Positions 36,252 through 43,966 of a DNA stretch of 64,000 bases are shown here, piece by piece. The stretch's first letter is position 1. Every line of letters starts with the position of its first letter. The stretch covers positions 3,669,061 through 3,733,060 of the forward strand of contig NZ_KI421504.1 of NCBI RefSeq assembly GCF_000473165.1. Reading direction: 5' to 3'. This stretch comes from Leisingera aquimarina DSM 24565. Its GTDB lineage: Bacteria > Pseudomonadota > Alphaproteobacteria > Rhodobacterales > Rhodobacteraceae. A model generated the notes under the pieces. It did not search any database. It saw nothing but the letters and a program-made list of their open reading frames with translations, and had not been told where the DNA came from. The position numbers were made by a program, and so were the translations under genes.

Positions 36252-38052
36252 GCGTCACGCCCTTTTCGCCGTCGGCATCGACATGCCGCTCGCGTTGAAC
36301 ATCAATTTCTTCATTGGCGATCTCGTCGAGGACGTGCTCCATCGCCACGCTGCTCGCCAGAGCGGCATCGCTCTGCAGATAGGCTTTGGCCGCATAGAGC
36401 CGATCCAGGCGGTCTTCGATATGTGCGTCCAGCGCGGTCTCATCGCCAATCGCCAAGTCAGGGGTATTTTCTTCACCGACCAGATCCTCCAGTTCGGCCC
36501 TCAAGGTCTCGCGCTCCAGATCGCTGCGGAATGGCTCTGCGGTCGGATCATCTCTCAAACGGCTCAGGATTTCAGCCGTGGTCGGCGGCAGCCGATCGAT
36601 GATGGCTTCCTGCCGGTCGGCCTCCACCGCCCCACTGTCTTTGAGAACATCGCCATCGGCCAACAAACGGCCCAGATCACTGTGCAACTGATCGAGACGG
36701 TCGATTGCTTTCTCGAGCTCATCGGTGCGAGACAGGTCAAAACCCTCCTTCTCGGCAATCGCCTTCAAGTCCTGGCCAAGCCATTGCCGCTCTAGCGCGG
36801 CATTACCTGCGCCGATTTCGACGCGACGCGTCACATCCTGCGCGTCAATGCCGGTGCCTTTCAAAGCCTGCTGCAGACGGTCTGCCAGAGCTGGATCCTG
36901 CAAAGCGCCTTGGGCCTCGGCCCGTATATTCGCAGCGGAATAGATCCCACTTTTGGACGCATCTTCGAGCAAGGTGTGGGACTGCGTTCCCATTGGGCTC
37001 AGATGGGACAAGGAGCGATAGATGTCGTTCAGCTCATGCTCTAGCGCGGCACGCCGCTCCACCGGGGCGTCCGCCACAATACGTTCAGCTTGGTTGATCT
37101 TTTCATGGAATGCATCCACGACCTCATCAAAAGAATGCTGTTCTTCGGCCATCCCATATACCTTTCCATCTGCTTCAATCGGTTTGCCATGCGCCAAGAG
37201 CCGCGCGGCCTTGTCCAAGGCTGCTGCAATGTCATGCTGGTTCTCGCGAGAGGCCTCGGCGGCCAGGCCGCGATAAAGCCGCGCGTTATGCGCCACCTCA
37301 GCCAAGGCACGGTCAAGCTCCGGCCCCACGCGCTCACGTTCGGTCAGCTTCTGGCCCGTGGCTTCCGTGCGACGCTGGTCTGCATCGCTTGGCCTCTTCG
37401 TCGTGATCCCACGTTCGAGCTTTCGGGTCGCCTCAAGGCGCAGCCCATAGCGGTCCGATACCTCCACCATCGCTTCGCGAAAACTGTCGTAGTTGAAGTG
37501 GTGCCCTTCCTTCAGAAAGAAGAACTCCCCGTCCTTGCTGCGACGGTTCAGAACGATGTGCGCGTGCGGGTGATCCCGATCCTCATGCACGGCTGCGATG
37601 TAGTCAAAGTGGCTGCCTTCGCCCTGAAAGAACCGCTCGCAGATCTCGCGCGTGATCTCGGCAACATGCTCGCCGCGCGTGCCAATCGGGAAGGCCATCA
37701 AGAGGTGCGAGGTATGTCCGAGCTTGGGATGGAATCCCTCATTCCACTGCGCGGAAAACCGGCGTGTGACCTGCTCGATCTCTTTCGCGGACAAGACGCT
37801 TTGGCCGTCATAGGTGCCACGGCTGTCGATGATAAAGCTCGACTTGGTGGTCAGGTACTCCAGCTGGTTGCGCAGCTGAGTCTTGTTGTGTGTTCCGCCG
37901 TCTCGAATGGCTTTGAAGATCGCGGGGGAATGCCCCATCGCCGCCCGGGCCATCTGTTTGGCACGGGCGCGCGGGACGCTGCCGCGAATGCGGCTCCAGT
38001 CACGATCAAAGAAGGCCTCCTGCGCGGCGGCAACGGCGCTATTCCGGGCCAT
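36244..38052 (-). CDS. Relaxase (MobA/VirD2-type)
   Basis: A 602-residue relaxase. The N-terminal domain has a candidate catalytic tyrosine (NQLEYLTTK, ~Y67) and the HUH-type metal motif DRDHPHAHIVLNR (H161-H165). The C-terminal part is a long helical region. It nicks oriT and stays attached to the transferred strand. The ATG at 38052 follows AGGAGG and is preferred to a TTG at 38058. Operon with mobC (14-bp overlap) and virD4. Confidence 0.9.
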   Translation of the reverse strand: MARNSAVAAAQEAFFDRDWSRIRGSVPRARAKQMARAAMGHSPAIFKAIRDGGTHNKTQLRNQLEYLTTKSSFIIDSRGTYDGQSVLSAKEIEQVTRRFSAQWNEGFHPKLGHTSHLLMAFPIGTRGEHVAEITREICERFFQGEGSHFDYIAAVHEDRDHPHAHIVLNRRSKDGEFFFLKEGHHFNYDSFREAMVEVSDRYGLRLEATRKLERGITTKRPSDADQRRTEATGQKLTERERVGPELDRALAEVAHNARLYRGLAAEASRENQHDIAAALDKAARLLAHGKPIEADGKVYGMAEEQHSFDEVVDAFHEKINQAERIVADAPVERRAALEHELNDIYRSLSHLSPMGTQSHTLLEDASKSGIYSAANIRAEAQGALQDPALADRLQQALKGTGIDAQDVTRRVEIGAGNAALERQWLGQDLKAIAEKEGFDLSRTDELEKAIDRLDQLHSDLGRLLADGDVLKDSGAVEADRQEAIIDRLPPTTAEILSRLRDDPTAEPFRSDLERETLRAELEDLVGEENTPDLAIGDETALDAHIEDRLDRLYAAKAYLQSDAALASSVAMEHVLDEIANEEIDVQRERHVDADGEKGVTHG

Positions 38053-38629
38053 CGACAAAGCCTCCTAGTACGCGGGCAACTTCGCCAGACAGCGCGCTGC
38101 GTCGACGCTGCGCCATGTCCTGAACCTGGTCGGCGATGTCGAAGATCAGCCCGGCCAAAGCGCGGACCTGAGCATGGGCGGAATTGCCATAAGGTGGCGT
38201 CTTGCCTTGGCGCTTTGCCTCGTTCAGGCGCTGCGCGATCTGGTTGATATTGTTGCCGGTGCGATTGAGAGAGGCCGATAACCCCTGCATCTGGTTGGCC
38301 AGTTCATCGTCGGGAACAAATAGATCGTTCGACGCATAGATCAGCCGCCGCAACCCCTCGGCGCGGCTGGCAATTTCATGCCGCGTCAGCATCGCATCGA
38401 AGCTCGCGAGCTCCTTTGGCGTCAGCCGGACATTTACCAGTTCGGAGCGCACGCGCGCGTCGAGTTTGCGGCTTTGATCGGCCTTCAACGTGTAGAAGAT
38501 GCTTCGGGTCGTGACGCCGAATTCGCGGGCCAGATCCTCGATCGGCACCCCTTCTGCACGCTTGCGCACGATGGCAAAACGCTGGTTTTGCGTCAGGCGC
38601 TTGTGCCGTGGTGCGCGCGGTCCGCCCAT
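38039..38629 (-). CDS. mobC: MobC-type relaxosome accessory protein
   Basis: A 196-residue protein: an HTH-like N-terminus (GVPIEDLAREFGVTTRSIFYTL) and the MobC motif LNRTGNNINQIAQRLNEA (~120-137). MobC binds next to nic and opens oriT for the relaxase. First gene of the mob operon, adjacent to the predicted oriT. Confidence 0.88.
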   Translation of the reverse strand: MGGPRAPRHKRLTQNQRFAIVRKRAEGVPIEDLAREFGVTTRSIFYTLKADQSRKLDARVRSELVNVRLTPKELASFDAMLTRHEIASRAEGLRRLIYASNDLFVPDDELANQMQGLSASLNRTGNNINQIAQRLNEAKRQGKTPPYGNSAHAQVRALAGLIFDIADQVQDMAQRRRSALSGEVARVLGGFVDGPE

Positions 38630-38639
38630 GTGAAGTAAT

Positions 38640-38785
38640 CACCCCTATTTCTTGCCAGCATCATACAGGCAGCCCTGTTATGGCATTTCGCCATAATTGA
38701 TTCAATATTATAATATTGCATCAACTGCCTGTATTCCGTTTGGAGCAGCCCTAGGCTGCGACCGCCGGGCAAAGCCCGGCCTCAT
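38640..38785. other. Probable origin of transfer (oriT) with nested inverted repeats
   Basis: Upstream of mobC. An outer inverted repeat ATACAGGCAG (38663-38672) / CTGCCTGTAT (38725-38734) encloses the hairpin TTATGGC-ATTTC-GCCATAA (38678-38696) and the perfect palindrome CAATATTATAATATTG (38703-38718). CAGCC/GGCTG and CCGGGC-AAA-GCCCGG hairpins follow. Such nested repeats next to relaxase genes are typical of oriT. The nic site is not determined. Confidence 0.65.
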
Positions 38786-38803
38786 GCGCAAGGCATGGCA
38801 CCA

Positions 38804-39085
38804 CTAATCGTGGTTCCATGCCTCAGCATCGCCAAGCAATTGCAGCGCTATTGCGCGGGCCGCGCCTTCGGCGCTGGCATAGGTTTGATGGTCGGGCAGC
38901 TCGTGCAGATCAAAAGGCTGTTGCGGGTCGTCCGGGGTCTCGACCCGGACATAGATCGCCCAGCCATCGATCAGTGCTGGATCATCACAATACTCCTGCC
39001 CGCCATCGGGCAGATTACAGAACCCATGCAGATGAACGCTGGCGCGGCCATCTCGGGCCGCCTGCCTGATGTCAGAATACTTCAT
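38804..39085 (-). CDS. Hypothetical protein, 93 residues
   Basis: A small acidic protein from ATG 39085, no recognised domain (GWAIYVRVETPDD, QTYASAEGAARAIALQLL). It overlaps the next upstream gene by 14 bp in a four-gene minus-strand run upstream of oriT. Likely an element-accessory gene. Confidence 0.6.
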   Translation of the reverse strand: MKYSDIRQAARDGRASVHLHGFCNLPDGGQEYCDDPALIDGWAIYVRVETPDDPQQPFDLHELPDHQTYASAEGAARAIALQLLGDAEAWNHD

Positions 39086-39296
39086 GGCGAACCTCTGCAC
39101 TTTCCTCGATGAAAAATTCGTCAGGCCTGCCGTTCAGGCGAGCGCCATCCCAACTGGTCAAGCCGATAGCCGACCCGTTCCGCGTGAATGTGATGAGGTA
39201 TTGCCCGAGGTCATCACGCGTCACCACATACCCGCTGTTGACCCAGTGAACGCGGTTACCCGCGTCCACTGCTGCTTTGATCTCGTCCAAAGTCAT
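39072..39296 (-). CDS. Hypothetical protein, 74 residues
   Basis: Small protein with HWVNSGYVVTRDDLGQYLITF suggesting a compact beta-rich fold. It starts 4 bp inside the end of the previous gene and is co-translated. Function unknown. Confidence 0.6.
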   Translation of the reverse strand: MTLDEIKAAVDAGNRVHWVNSGYVVTRDDLGQYLITFTRNGSAIGLTSWDGARLNGRPDEFFIEESAEVRHEVF

Positions 39297-39496
39297 CGCA
39301 ACGCCTCCTCAAGGATTGCGAGAGCCCCAAGACAATCGTCGATATAGGGCTGCTCTTCGCCTTCCAGATCGTTCAGCTCCAGCCGGTTCAACACCGCGTA
39401 AAGCGTGGCGCGCGCCTCGCGGGCTGCGCTTCGCAAGCTGACGGTATCTTCCAGACGCGCGGTCGAAAAATCATCGCTGTGATAGTCAGGGGTCAT
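39293..39496 (-). CDS. Hypothetical helical protein, 67 residues
   Basis: From ATG 39496 (overlapping the upstream stop by 4 bp). The body is alpha-helical (LRSAAREARATLYAVLNRLELNDLEG). No family recognised. Confidence 0.6.
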   Translation of the reverse strand: MTPDYHSDDFSTARLEDTVSLRSAAREARATLYAVLNRLELNDLEGEEQPYIDDCLGALAILEEALR

Positions 39497-39801
39497 CGGA
39501 TTTCTCCCGCCTTGTGTTTCCAACGCGGGGCGATGTCTTTGAACGGCACAGTGTAGGGCGGCAGCGCGTCAAAGCCATTCGAGCTCTTGACCACCTTCAC
39601 CTTGGCGCAATCATCCTCGACGCAGAGGATCTCGACACAGAACACGCCGCCCAAACCTGACGGAACAACGATCTCCTTCAGCTCGTGCCGGTGCTTCCCG
39701 CAATAGACGCAGGTGCTATAGAGCCCGTCGATGATGTGACCGCCGGTCGTGCGATCACAGTCGCAAGTCCAGAATTTCGGGGGCTGATACTTGTGAGCCA
39801 T
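39493..39801 (-). CDS. Cysteine-rich hypothetical protein, 102 residues
   Basis: Begins at ATG 39801 after GAGGAG. CDC at ~13-15 and CVYCGKH at ~31-37 suggest a zinc site; the C-terminal half is beta-rich. First gene of the four-gene run. Its leader contains copy A of a repeated regulatory segment. Confidence 0.6.
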   Translation of the reverse strand: MAHKYQPPKFWTCDCDRTTGGHIIDGLYSTCVYCGKHRHELKEIVVPSGLGGVFCVEILCVEDDCAKVKVVKSSNGFDALPPYTVPFKDIAPRWKHKAGEIR

Positions 39802-39837
39802 TTGTGGACTCCTCTTGGGTGCTGCGGTTGGGGCTTG

Positions 39838-40126
39838 GCTCCCCTTCCGCCGATGGGCTGCACACCGGCCAATCTGATCTGACCGAATACGCATGTATTC
39901 GGCGGAACAGAGTGGGTGGGGGCACAGCCCGACCCACGGCCCTGGAGCGGCCAGTCAAAGGGTCGAAGCCAGCAACTGGTGCGGCCCGCAGCGCGCCCCG
40001 CGCGAGGACACGGGTTGCAGGCTTTGACGACGCGCCCGCGCGGCGCTTGCCCATTGACGGGAGGCGACAGGGATGTTGGGCGGACCAATCAAATTGAAAG
40101 AAGCCTGAAGGAGGTGAGCGGGCTGA
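39838..40126 (-). repeat. Repeated leader region, copy A
   Basis: Closely related to 41,344-41,660. Two conserved blocks: one with TTCCGCCGATGGGCTG and the hairpin CCGAATAC-GCAT-GTATTCGG (39883-39902), another with GGATGTTGGGCGGACCAATC (40071-40090). Each copy lies upstream of a minus-strand operon, so it probably carries promoter and regulatory sites. The gap 39,802-40,249 has no gene. Confidence 0.7.
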
Positions 40127-40249
40127 AAGCCAGTCGATCCTCCGCACAGCCCACTTCTCAGAGCGGCCCGTGCGTAGCAGCACGGGCCACAATTTCTCGT
40201 CTCATCCCCCAAGGCCTGCGCCCTGCCACATGAGGCGGAGCGCAGACGT

Positions 40250-40429
40250 TTAAAGCTCAACACCGGCTTTCAAGTTGCCGTCCGGATCCAGCCAGGAACG
40301 GGCCTCGGCGCAATCCAAGCAAATACAGGAGCAACTGCCTTTCACGATGACCGGCGCGAGAAAGATCACTGGGTTTGACGCGCCGCATTTGCGGCACGTC
40401 ATCGGGGGCAGGATTGCTGGGCCGCTCAT
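40250..40429 (-). CDS. Small zinc-ribbon-like protein
   Basis: A 59-residue protein read directly from the sequence. It has CRKCGASNP at ~12-20 and CSCICLDC at ~33-40, so two cysteine pairs that would form a zinc ribbon. Its ATG overlaps the ArdC-like stop by 4 bp (ATGA), implying coupling. Function unknown. Confidence 0.65.
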   Translation of the reverse strand: MSGPAILPPMTCRKCGASNPVIFLAPVIVKGSCSCICLDCAEARSWLDPDGNLKAGVEL

Positions 40430-41304
40430 GCTGCGGCCGCTTTCGACTGACCTGCGGCTGCTAGGACAAAATCGGCTGCCTTCTGAGCCTCGGACGCCGC
40501 GCGAAAAATCGCCCGTTTGTCTTCTTTGAGCGCTTTCAACCAGCCTTCAACGTAGGCGGCGCTTTGGTCGAATTCCGGCGCGACGCCAATCTGAGCACCA
40601 AGGAAACAAGCACCGATTTCCGCCACCAGCTCTTCAAAGGCATAGGCTTCGCGGTTCGCAAATTTCTTGATCCGCTCAAGCCGCTTTTCGCTGCCAGTCC
40701 AATGGATCACCTCATGAGCCAAAGTCCCATAGTAGCCTACCGCATTGTGAAACGTGGCAATTGGCGGCATGTGGATGTGATCCTTGGCGGGGCTGTAATA
40801 GGCGCGCGGGTCGTCGCTGGTGAGGATCTCCGCCCCTGTCCGGCTGAAAAACGCCTCAAGCTCCGGGTCCTCCGCCGTGCCAAGATCGCGCGGAGCCTCG
40901 GGCCGGATGTAATAATCCTCCGGCAAACCTTCGATCTGATCCGCGTTGAAGACGCGGTAGGCGCGCGCGTAGGGAAGCTCCTCCTCGATGCCCAACTCGT
41001 TCTCTCGGGTGAACGTCCCGTATTTGACCACAGTCGACGACGTCTCGCCTTTGCGGACCTGACCGCCAAGTTCCTGCGCCTGTTTGTAGGTCATCCAGCG
41101 GCTGGACACATAGCCATGCTTTGCTGCCATGACCCAGAGCATCAGGATATTTATACCGCGATACTCCTCCCCGTTATGTCGGCTCGGCAGGGCAATGCCC
41201 GACGCGCTTCCGGTCCACGGCTTGCGCCATGGCGGCGTGCCTGCCTCGATCTCTGCAATAATGGTTTCGGTGACATGGGCATAAACATCAAACTTCGGTG
41301 CCAT
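40426..41304 (-). CDS. ardC: ArdC-like antirestriction protein with zincin domain
   Basis: A 292-residue protein with the ArdC N-terminal ssDNA-binding domain (AEIEAGTPPWRKPWTG, YRGINILMLW) and a C-terminal metallopeptidase-like domain with HEVIHW (HExxH) and a downstream E (AFEELVAEIGACFLG). ArdC proteins are carried by conjugative elements and protect incoming DNA from host restriction. ATG at 41304 follows GAGGAGG. Confidence 0.87.
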   Translation of the reverse strand: MAPKFDVYAHVTETIIAEIEAGTPPWRKPWTGSASGIALPSRHNGEEYRGINILMLWVMAAKHGYVSSRWMTYKQAQELGGQVRKGETSSTVVKYGTFTRENELGIEEELPYARAYRVFNADQIEGLPEDYYIRPEAPRDLGTAEDPELEAFFSRTGAEILTSDDPRAYYSPAKDHIHMPPIATFHNAVGYYGTLAHEVIHWTGSEKRLERIKKFANREAYAFEELVAEIGACFLGAQIGVAPEFDQSAAYVEGWLKALKEDKRAIFRAASEAQKAADFVLAAAGQSKAAAA

Positions 41305-41343
41305 TTGTGGCCTCCTCGATCAAAGTGACGCGGGTGAGGCAGC

Positions 41344-41660
41344 GCGCCCCCTTCCGCCGATGGGCTGCGCCTCGGCCACCTGATCTGACCGAATACGCAT
41401 GTATTCGGCGGAACAGAGTGGGAGAGGGCAAAGCCCGACCCACGGCCCTGAACGGGGCTGTCAATCGGCCACATTTGCGAAGAAAATGTCTGCGCCAAAA
41501 TCAGACGCCAATTTGAGCCGCGAGGAATGGCTCGCCCGCGAGACAGGGGAAATTGGTGGCTGATTTTGGGGATGGACTAAGGTTGACCGCCACGGTCAGG
41601 GATGTTGGGCGGACCAATCAAATTGAATGATGCCTGGATCGGGGTGAGCGGGCCAAAGGC
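41344..41660 (-). repeat. Repeated leader region, copy B
   Basis: Second copy of the segment at 39,838-40,126, upstream of the ArdC-like gene. It keeps the same hairpin (41389-41408) and GGATGTTGGGCGGACCAATC (41599-41618). The gap 41,305-41,874 has no gene; it also holds the BREX regulator promoter. Confidence 0.7.
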
Positions 41661-41850
41661 CCGTTGAGCCTCGGTGCAGTCTACTGGGAGATGTTGCCCG
41701 CGCGCTTAAGCGCGGGTTCTTCTGAAACCATGCGATACTTCCCAGGCCGCGCGCGATACAAAGCCAAAGCAGTCCCACAACCCGCTGACAGAATTACAAG
41801 ATATCGCAAACGGTCCGCTGAGTATATGGTTCTTAAATGTAGACCCATCC

Positions 41851-41866
41851 TCTAGGTTGAACTAGA
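41851..41866. promoter_or_regulatory. Inverted-repeat operator candidate before brxR
   Basis: TCTAG (41851-41855) and CTAGA (41862-41866) flank GTTGAA, ending 8 bp before the brxR start. The position fits autorepression by the WYL protein. Confidence 0.45.
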
Positions 41867-41874
41867 CTTAAGCT

Positions 41875-42747
41875 ATGACAAGCGAATCGAATAGTCTTTC
41901 ACGATGGCAGCAGGATCGCCGTGCATTCATTGAGCACAGGGTCTTTTGGCGTGGACGTGTCGGCCTTGCGGATCTGATGGACGTTATGGGCCTTAGTCGG
42001 GCTCAAGCTTCGAAAGACCTCAATAGCTACATCAATGATCATCCCGAACACATCATCTACGATAAAACGGCCAAGACCTACGTTCTGGGCCCGAAGTTCG
42101 AAGAACACTACACTGCGCTTGATCCGTCAGAGTATCTTGATGATCTCCTGTCGATCTCACGGGGCGGTTCAGTCCCCACTGCAGACTGGATTGTCTATCA
42201 GCCGGACATTCTGGCAACCACTGTGCCTGGGCGCGGACTTAGCGCGCTAACGCTTCGCAACGTCTTATTAGCCTGTGAACAGGGCAAAGAGCTGCAAATA
42301 AGCTATCAGTCGATGTCGTCCCCCGATCCAGAAGATCGCGTTATCATTCCTCATGCCCTCGCACATGACGGATTTCGTTGGCATGCGAGAGCGCTATGCT
42401 CAAAAGACCAGGTCTTCAAAGACTTTGTTCTCGGACGCATACTGAAAAGCGCATTGGGGGAACAATCAGATGTCGACGCCGGTACAGATGAAGACTGGCA
42501 CCAAACAATAACGCTCAAAATCGCACCGCACCCTGGCCTGTCTGGAAACCAACGCAGGATTGTCGAGCTCGACTATGCAATGAATGACGGGGCGGCAGAA
42601 CTTTCAGTGCGAAAGTGCCTGTTGTTCTACAATCTAAAGCGGCTTGGCCTTGACGTTGATCCTAGTATCCGCGCCCCACAGGATCAGCACATAGTTTTGA
42701 TCAATGACGGAGAAGTCCGCGCTGCTCTCGAAAGGGGGCGGCGATGA
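41875..42747 (+). CDS. brxR: WYL-domain regulator of BREX (BrxR)
   Basis: A 290-residue protein with the same layout as the regulator at 30,854: winged HTH (~15-75, LADLMDVMGLSRAQASKDLNSYI), WYL domain (FRWHARALC, DFVLGRIL) and C-terminal domain. BrxR represses BREX genes in other bacteria. It overlaps brxA by 4 bp, so it is the first gene of the BREX operon. Confidence 0.88.
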   Translation: MTSESNSLSRWQQDRRAFIEHRVFWRGRVGLADLMDVMGLSRAQASKDLNSYINDHPEHIIYDKTAKTYVLGPKFEEHYTALDPSEYLDDLLSISRGGSVPTADWIVYQPDILATTVPGRGLSALTLRNVLLACEQGKELQISYQSMSSPDPEDRVIIPHALAHDGFRWHARALCSKDQVFKDFVLGRILKSALGEQSDVDAGTDEDWHQTITLKIAPHPGLSGNQRRIVELDYAMNDGAAELSVRKCLLFYNLKRLGLDVDPSIRAPQDQHIVLINDGEVRAALERGRR

Positions 42748-43358
42748 GTGCTTTCGCGAGACAAGACTACAAGATGTCATTCAGCACCGGCGGGCTCTTC
42801 CTGAACGAAAGCCTGGAAGTCGCGCGCTTGCATGAAGACGGTGAAGCTTGGGAAGACACAATTCTCAGAGCCATGGAGGAAGGCACAACCAGCCTACCGA
42901 AATCAGCATCGAACCGTCGATCGTTGCGCGAAATTTCTAACCGCCTGCTTACTCTTACAGATGAGGAACGCGCTTACCTTGTGGAAGAGGCTGACCGTTC
43001 CGAACAGCAGGCGATGTTGTGGATCGCCACGTGCCGCGCATATCGGTTCGTTCGTGAATTTGCGGTGGAAGTGGTGAGAGAGCGATACCTATCTTACCAA
43101 CTCGATTTACCGCTCGAAAGCTTTGACATTCTTTTTGAGGCAAAAGCTGAATGGGATGAAGGACTGGCCGGATTAAGTCGGTCGACCCGCCTGAAACTTC
43201 GTCAAATCATGTTTCGCATGATGCGTGAAGCCGGGATCATTTCAGAAGATGATCGCATTCAAACCGCGATTATTTCCACACGTTTGAAACACATGATTGA
43301 AGACCACAACCCCGGCGAGCTGGCGATTTTCCCCAGCGTTCCGGTTGAGGGAGCTTAA
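42744..43358 (+). CDS. brxA: BREX protein BrxA (DUF1819)
   Basis: A 204-residue DUF1819 protein (SFSTGGLFLNESLEVARLH; EISNRLLTLTDEERAYLVE; RLKLRQIMFRMMREAGII). BrxA is a small DNA-binding protein needed for BREX defence. It has the standard position at the start of the type 1 BREX genes. Confidence 0.92.
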   Translation: MSAFARQDYKMSFSTGGLFLNESLEVARLHEDGEAWEDTILRAMEEGTTSLPKSASNRRSLREISNRLLTLTDEERAYLVEEADRSEQQAMLWIATCRAYRFVREFAVEVVRERYLSYQLDLPLESFDILFEAKAEWDEGLAGLSRSTRLKLRQIMFRMMREAGIISEDDRIQTAIISTRLKHMIEDHNPGELAIFPSVPVEGA

Positions 43359-43359
43359 T

Positions 43360-43962
43360 TTGAAACGAGAACTAAACCGGAAAGAGCGGGCCGAGCACCT
43401 CTACCGCGTGATCACGAGTGAACGCTTCCTGACCAAACAAGGCCTAGGGAATGAAGTGCCATTTTTCATCTATCCCTTTCCCGCTGAGGAAGGGCTCACC
43501 ATGGTTGAGGATCGTGAAGATCTTGTGACCCGAATCCAGCACTCCGGCACTCGAGTGTTGGACCTGAACCTTTACGATCTCGCGCTCGACATACTTTCAG
43601 AGCGCGGAATCTTAGAGCAAGTTCTCGAAATTGAGGCCGACAGTAGCAAGGGTGAGATCAAGGAACTTCTACAGGGCGTCTTGGACCCACAGGCTCATCT
43701 GATCCCGCATATTGGCCAGGCGATCCGAGCGACCCCACATGACGTCATTTTCTTGTCAGGCGTCGGTGAAGTTTATCCTTACATCCGATCTCACAACGTG
43801 CTGAACAACCTGCAAAGCACGGCGAAAGAAGCACCAACCGTTCTCTTCTTCCCAGGAAGCTATACCCATGCTTTGGCGACTGGCGCGTCATTGGATCTCT
43901 TTGGTCAGCTTCATGACGACAAGTATTACCGCGCCTTCAACATTCTGAATTACGAGGTCTAA
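43360..43962 (+). CDS. brxB: BREX protein BrxB (DUF1788)
   Basis: A 200-residue DUF1788 protein (RFLTKQGLGNEVPFFIYPF; VIFLSGVGEVYPYIRSHNVL; PTVLFFPGSY). TTG at 43360 is chosen because GAGGGAG lies before it and it starts 1 bp after the brxA stop; the frame extends farther upstream inside brxA without a reason. Required for type 1 BREX, molecular role unknown. Confidence 0.92.
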   Translation: MKRELNRKERAEHLYRVITSERFLTKQGLGNEVPFFIYPFPAEEGLTMVEDREDLVTRIQHSGTRVLDLNLYDLALDILSERGILEQVLEIEADSSKGEIKELLQGVLDPQAHLIPHIGQAIRATPHDVIFLSGVGEVYPYIRSHNVLNNLQSTAKEAPTVLFFPGSYTHALATGASLDLFGQLHDDKYYRAFNILNYEV

Positions 43963-43966
43963 GCCC

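Noticed and set aside
34271..41400. CRISPR array
   Set aside because: The repeats seen are paired hairpins and a two-copy leader, not regularly spaced repeats; no cas genes occur in the window.
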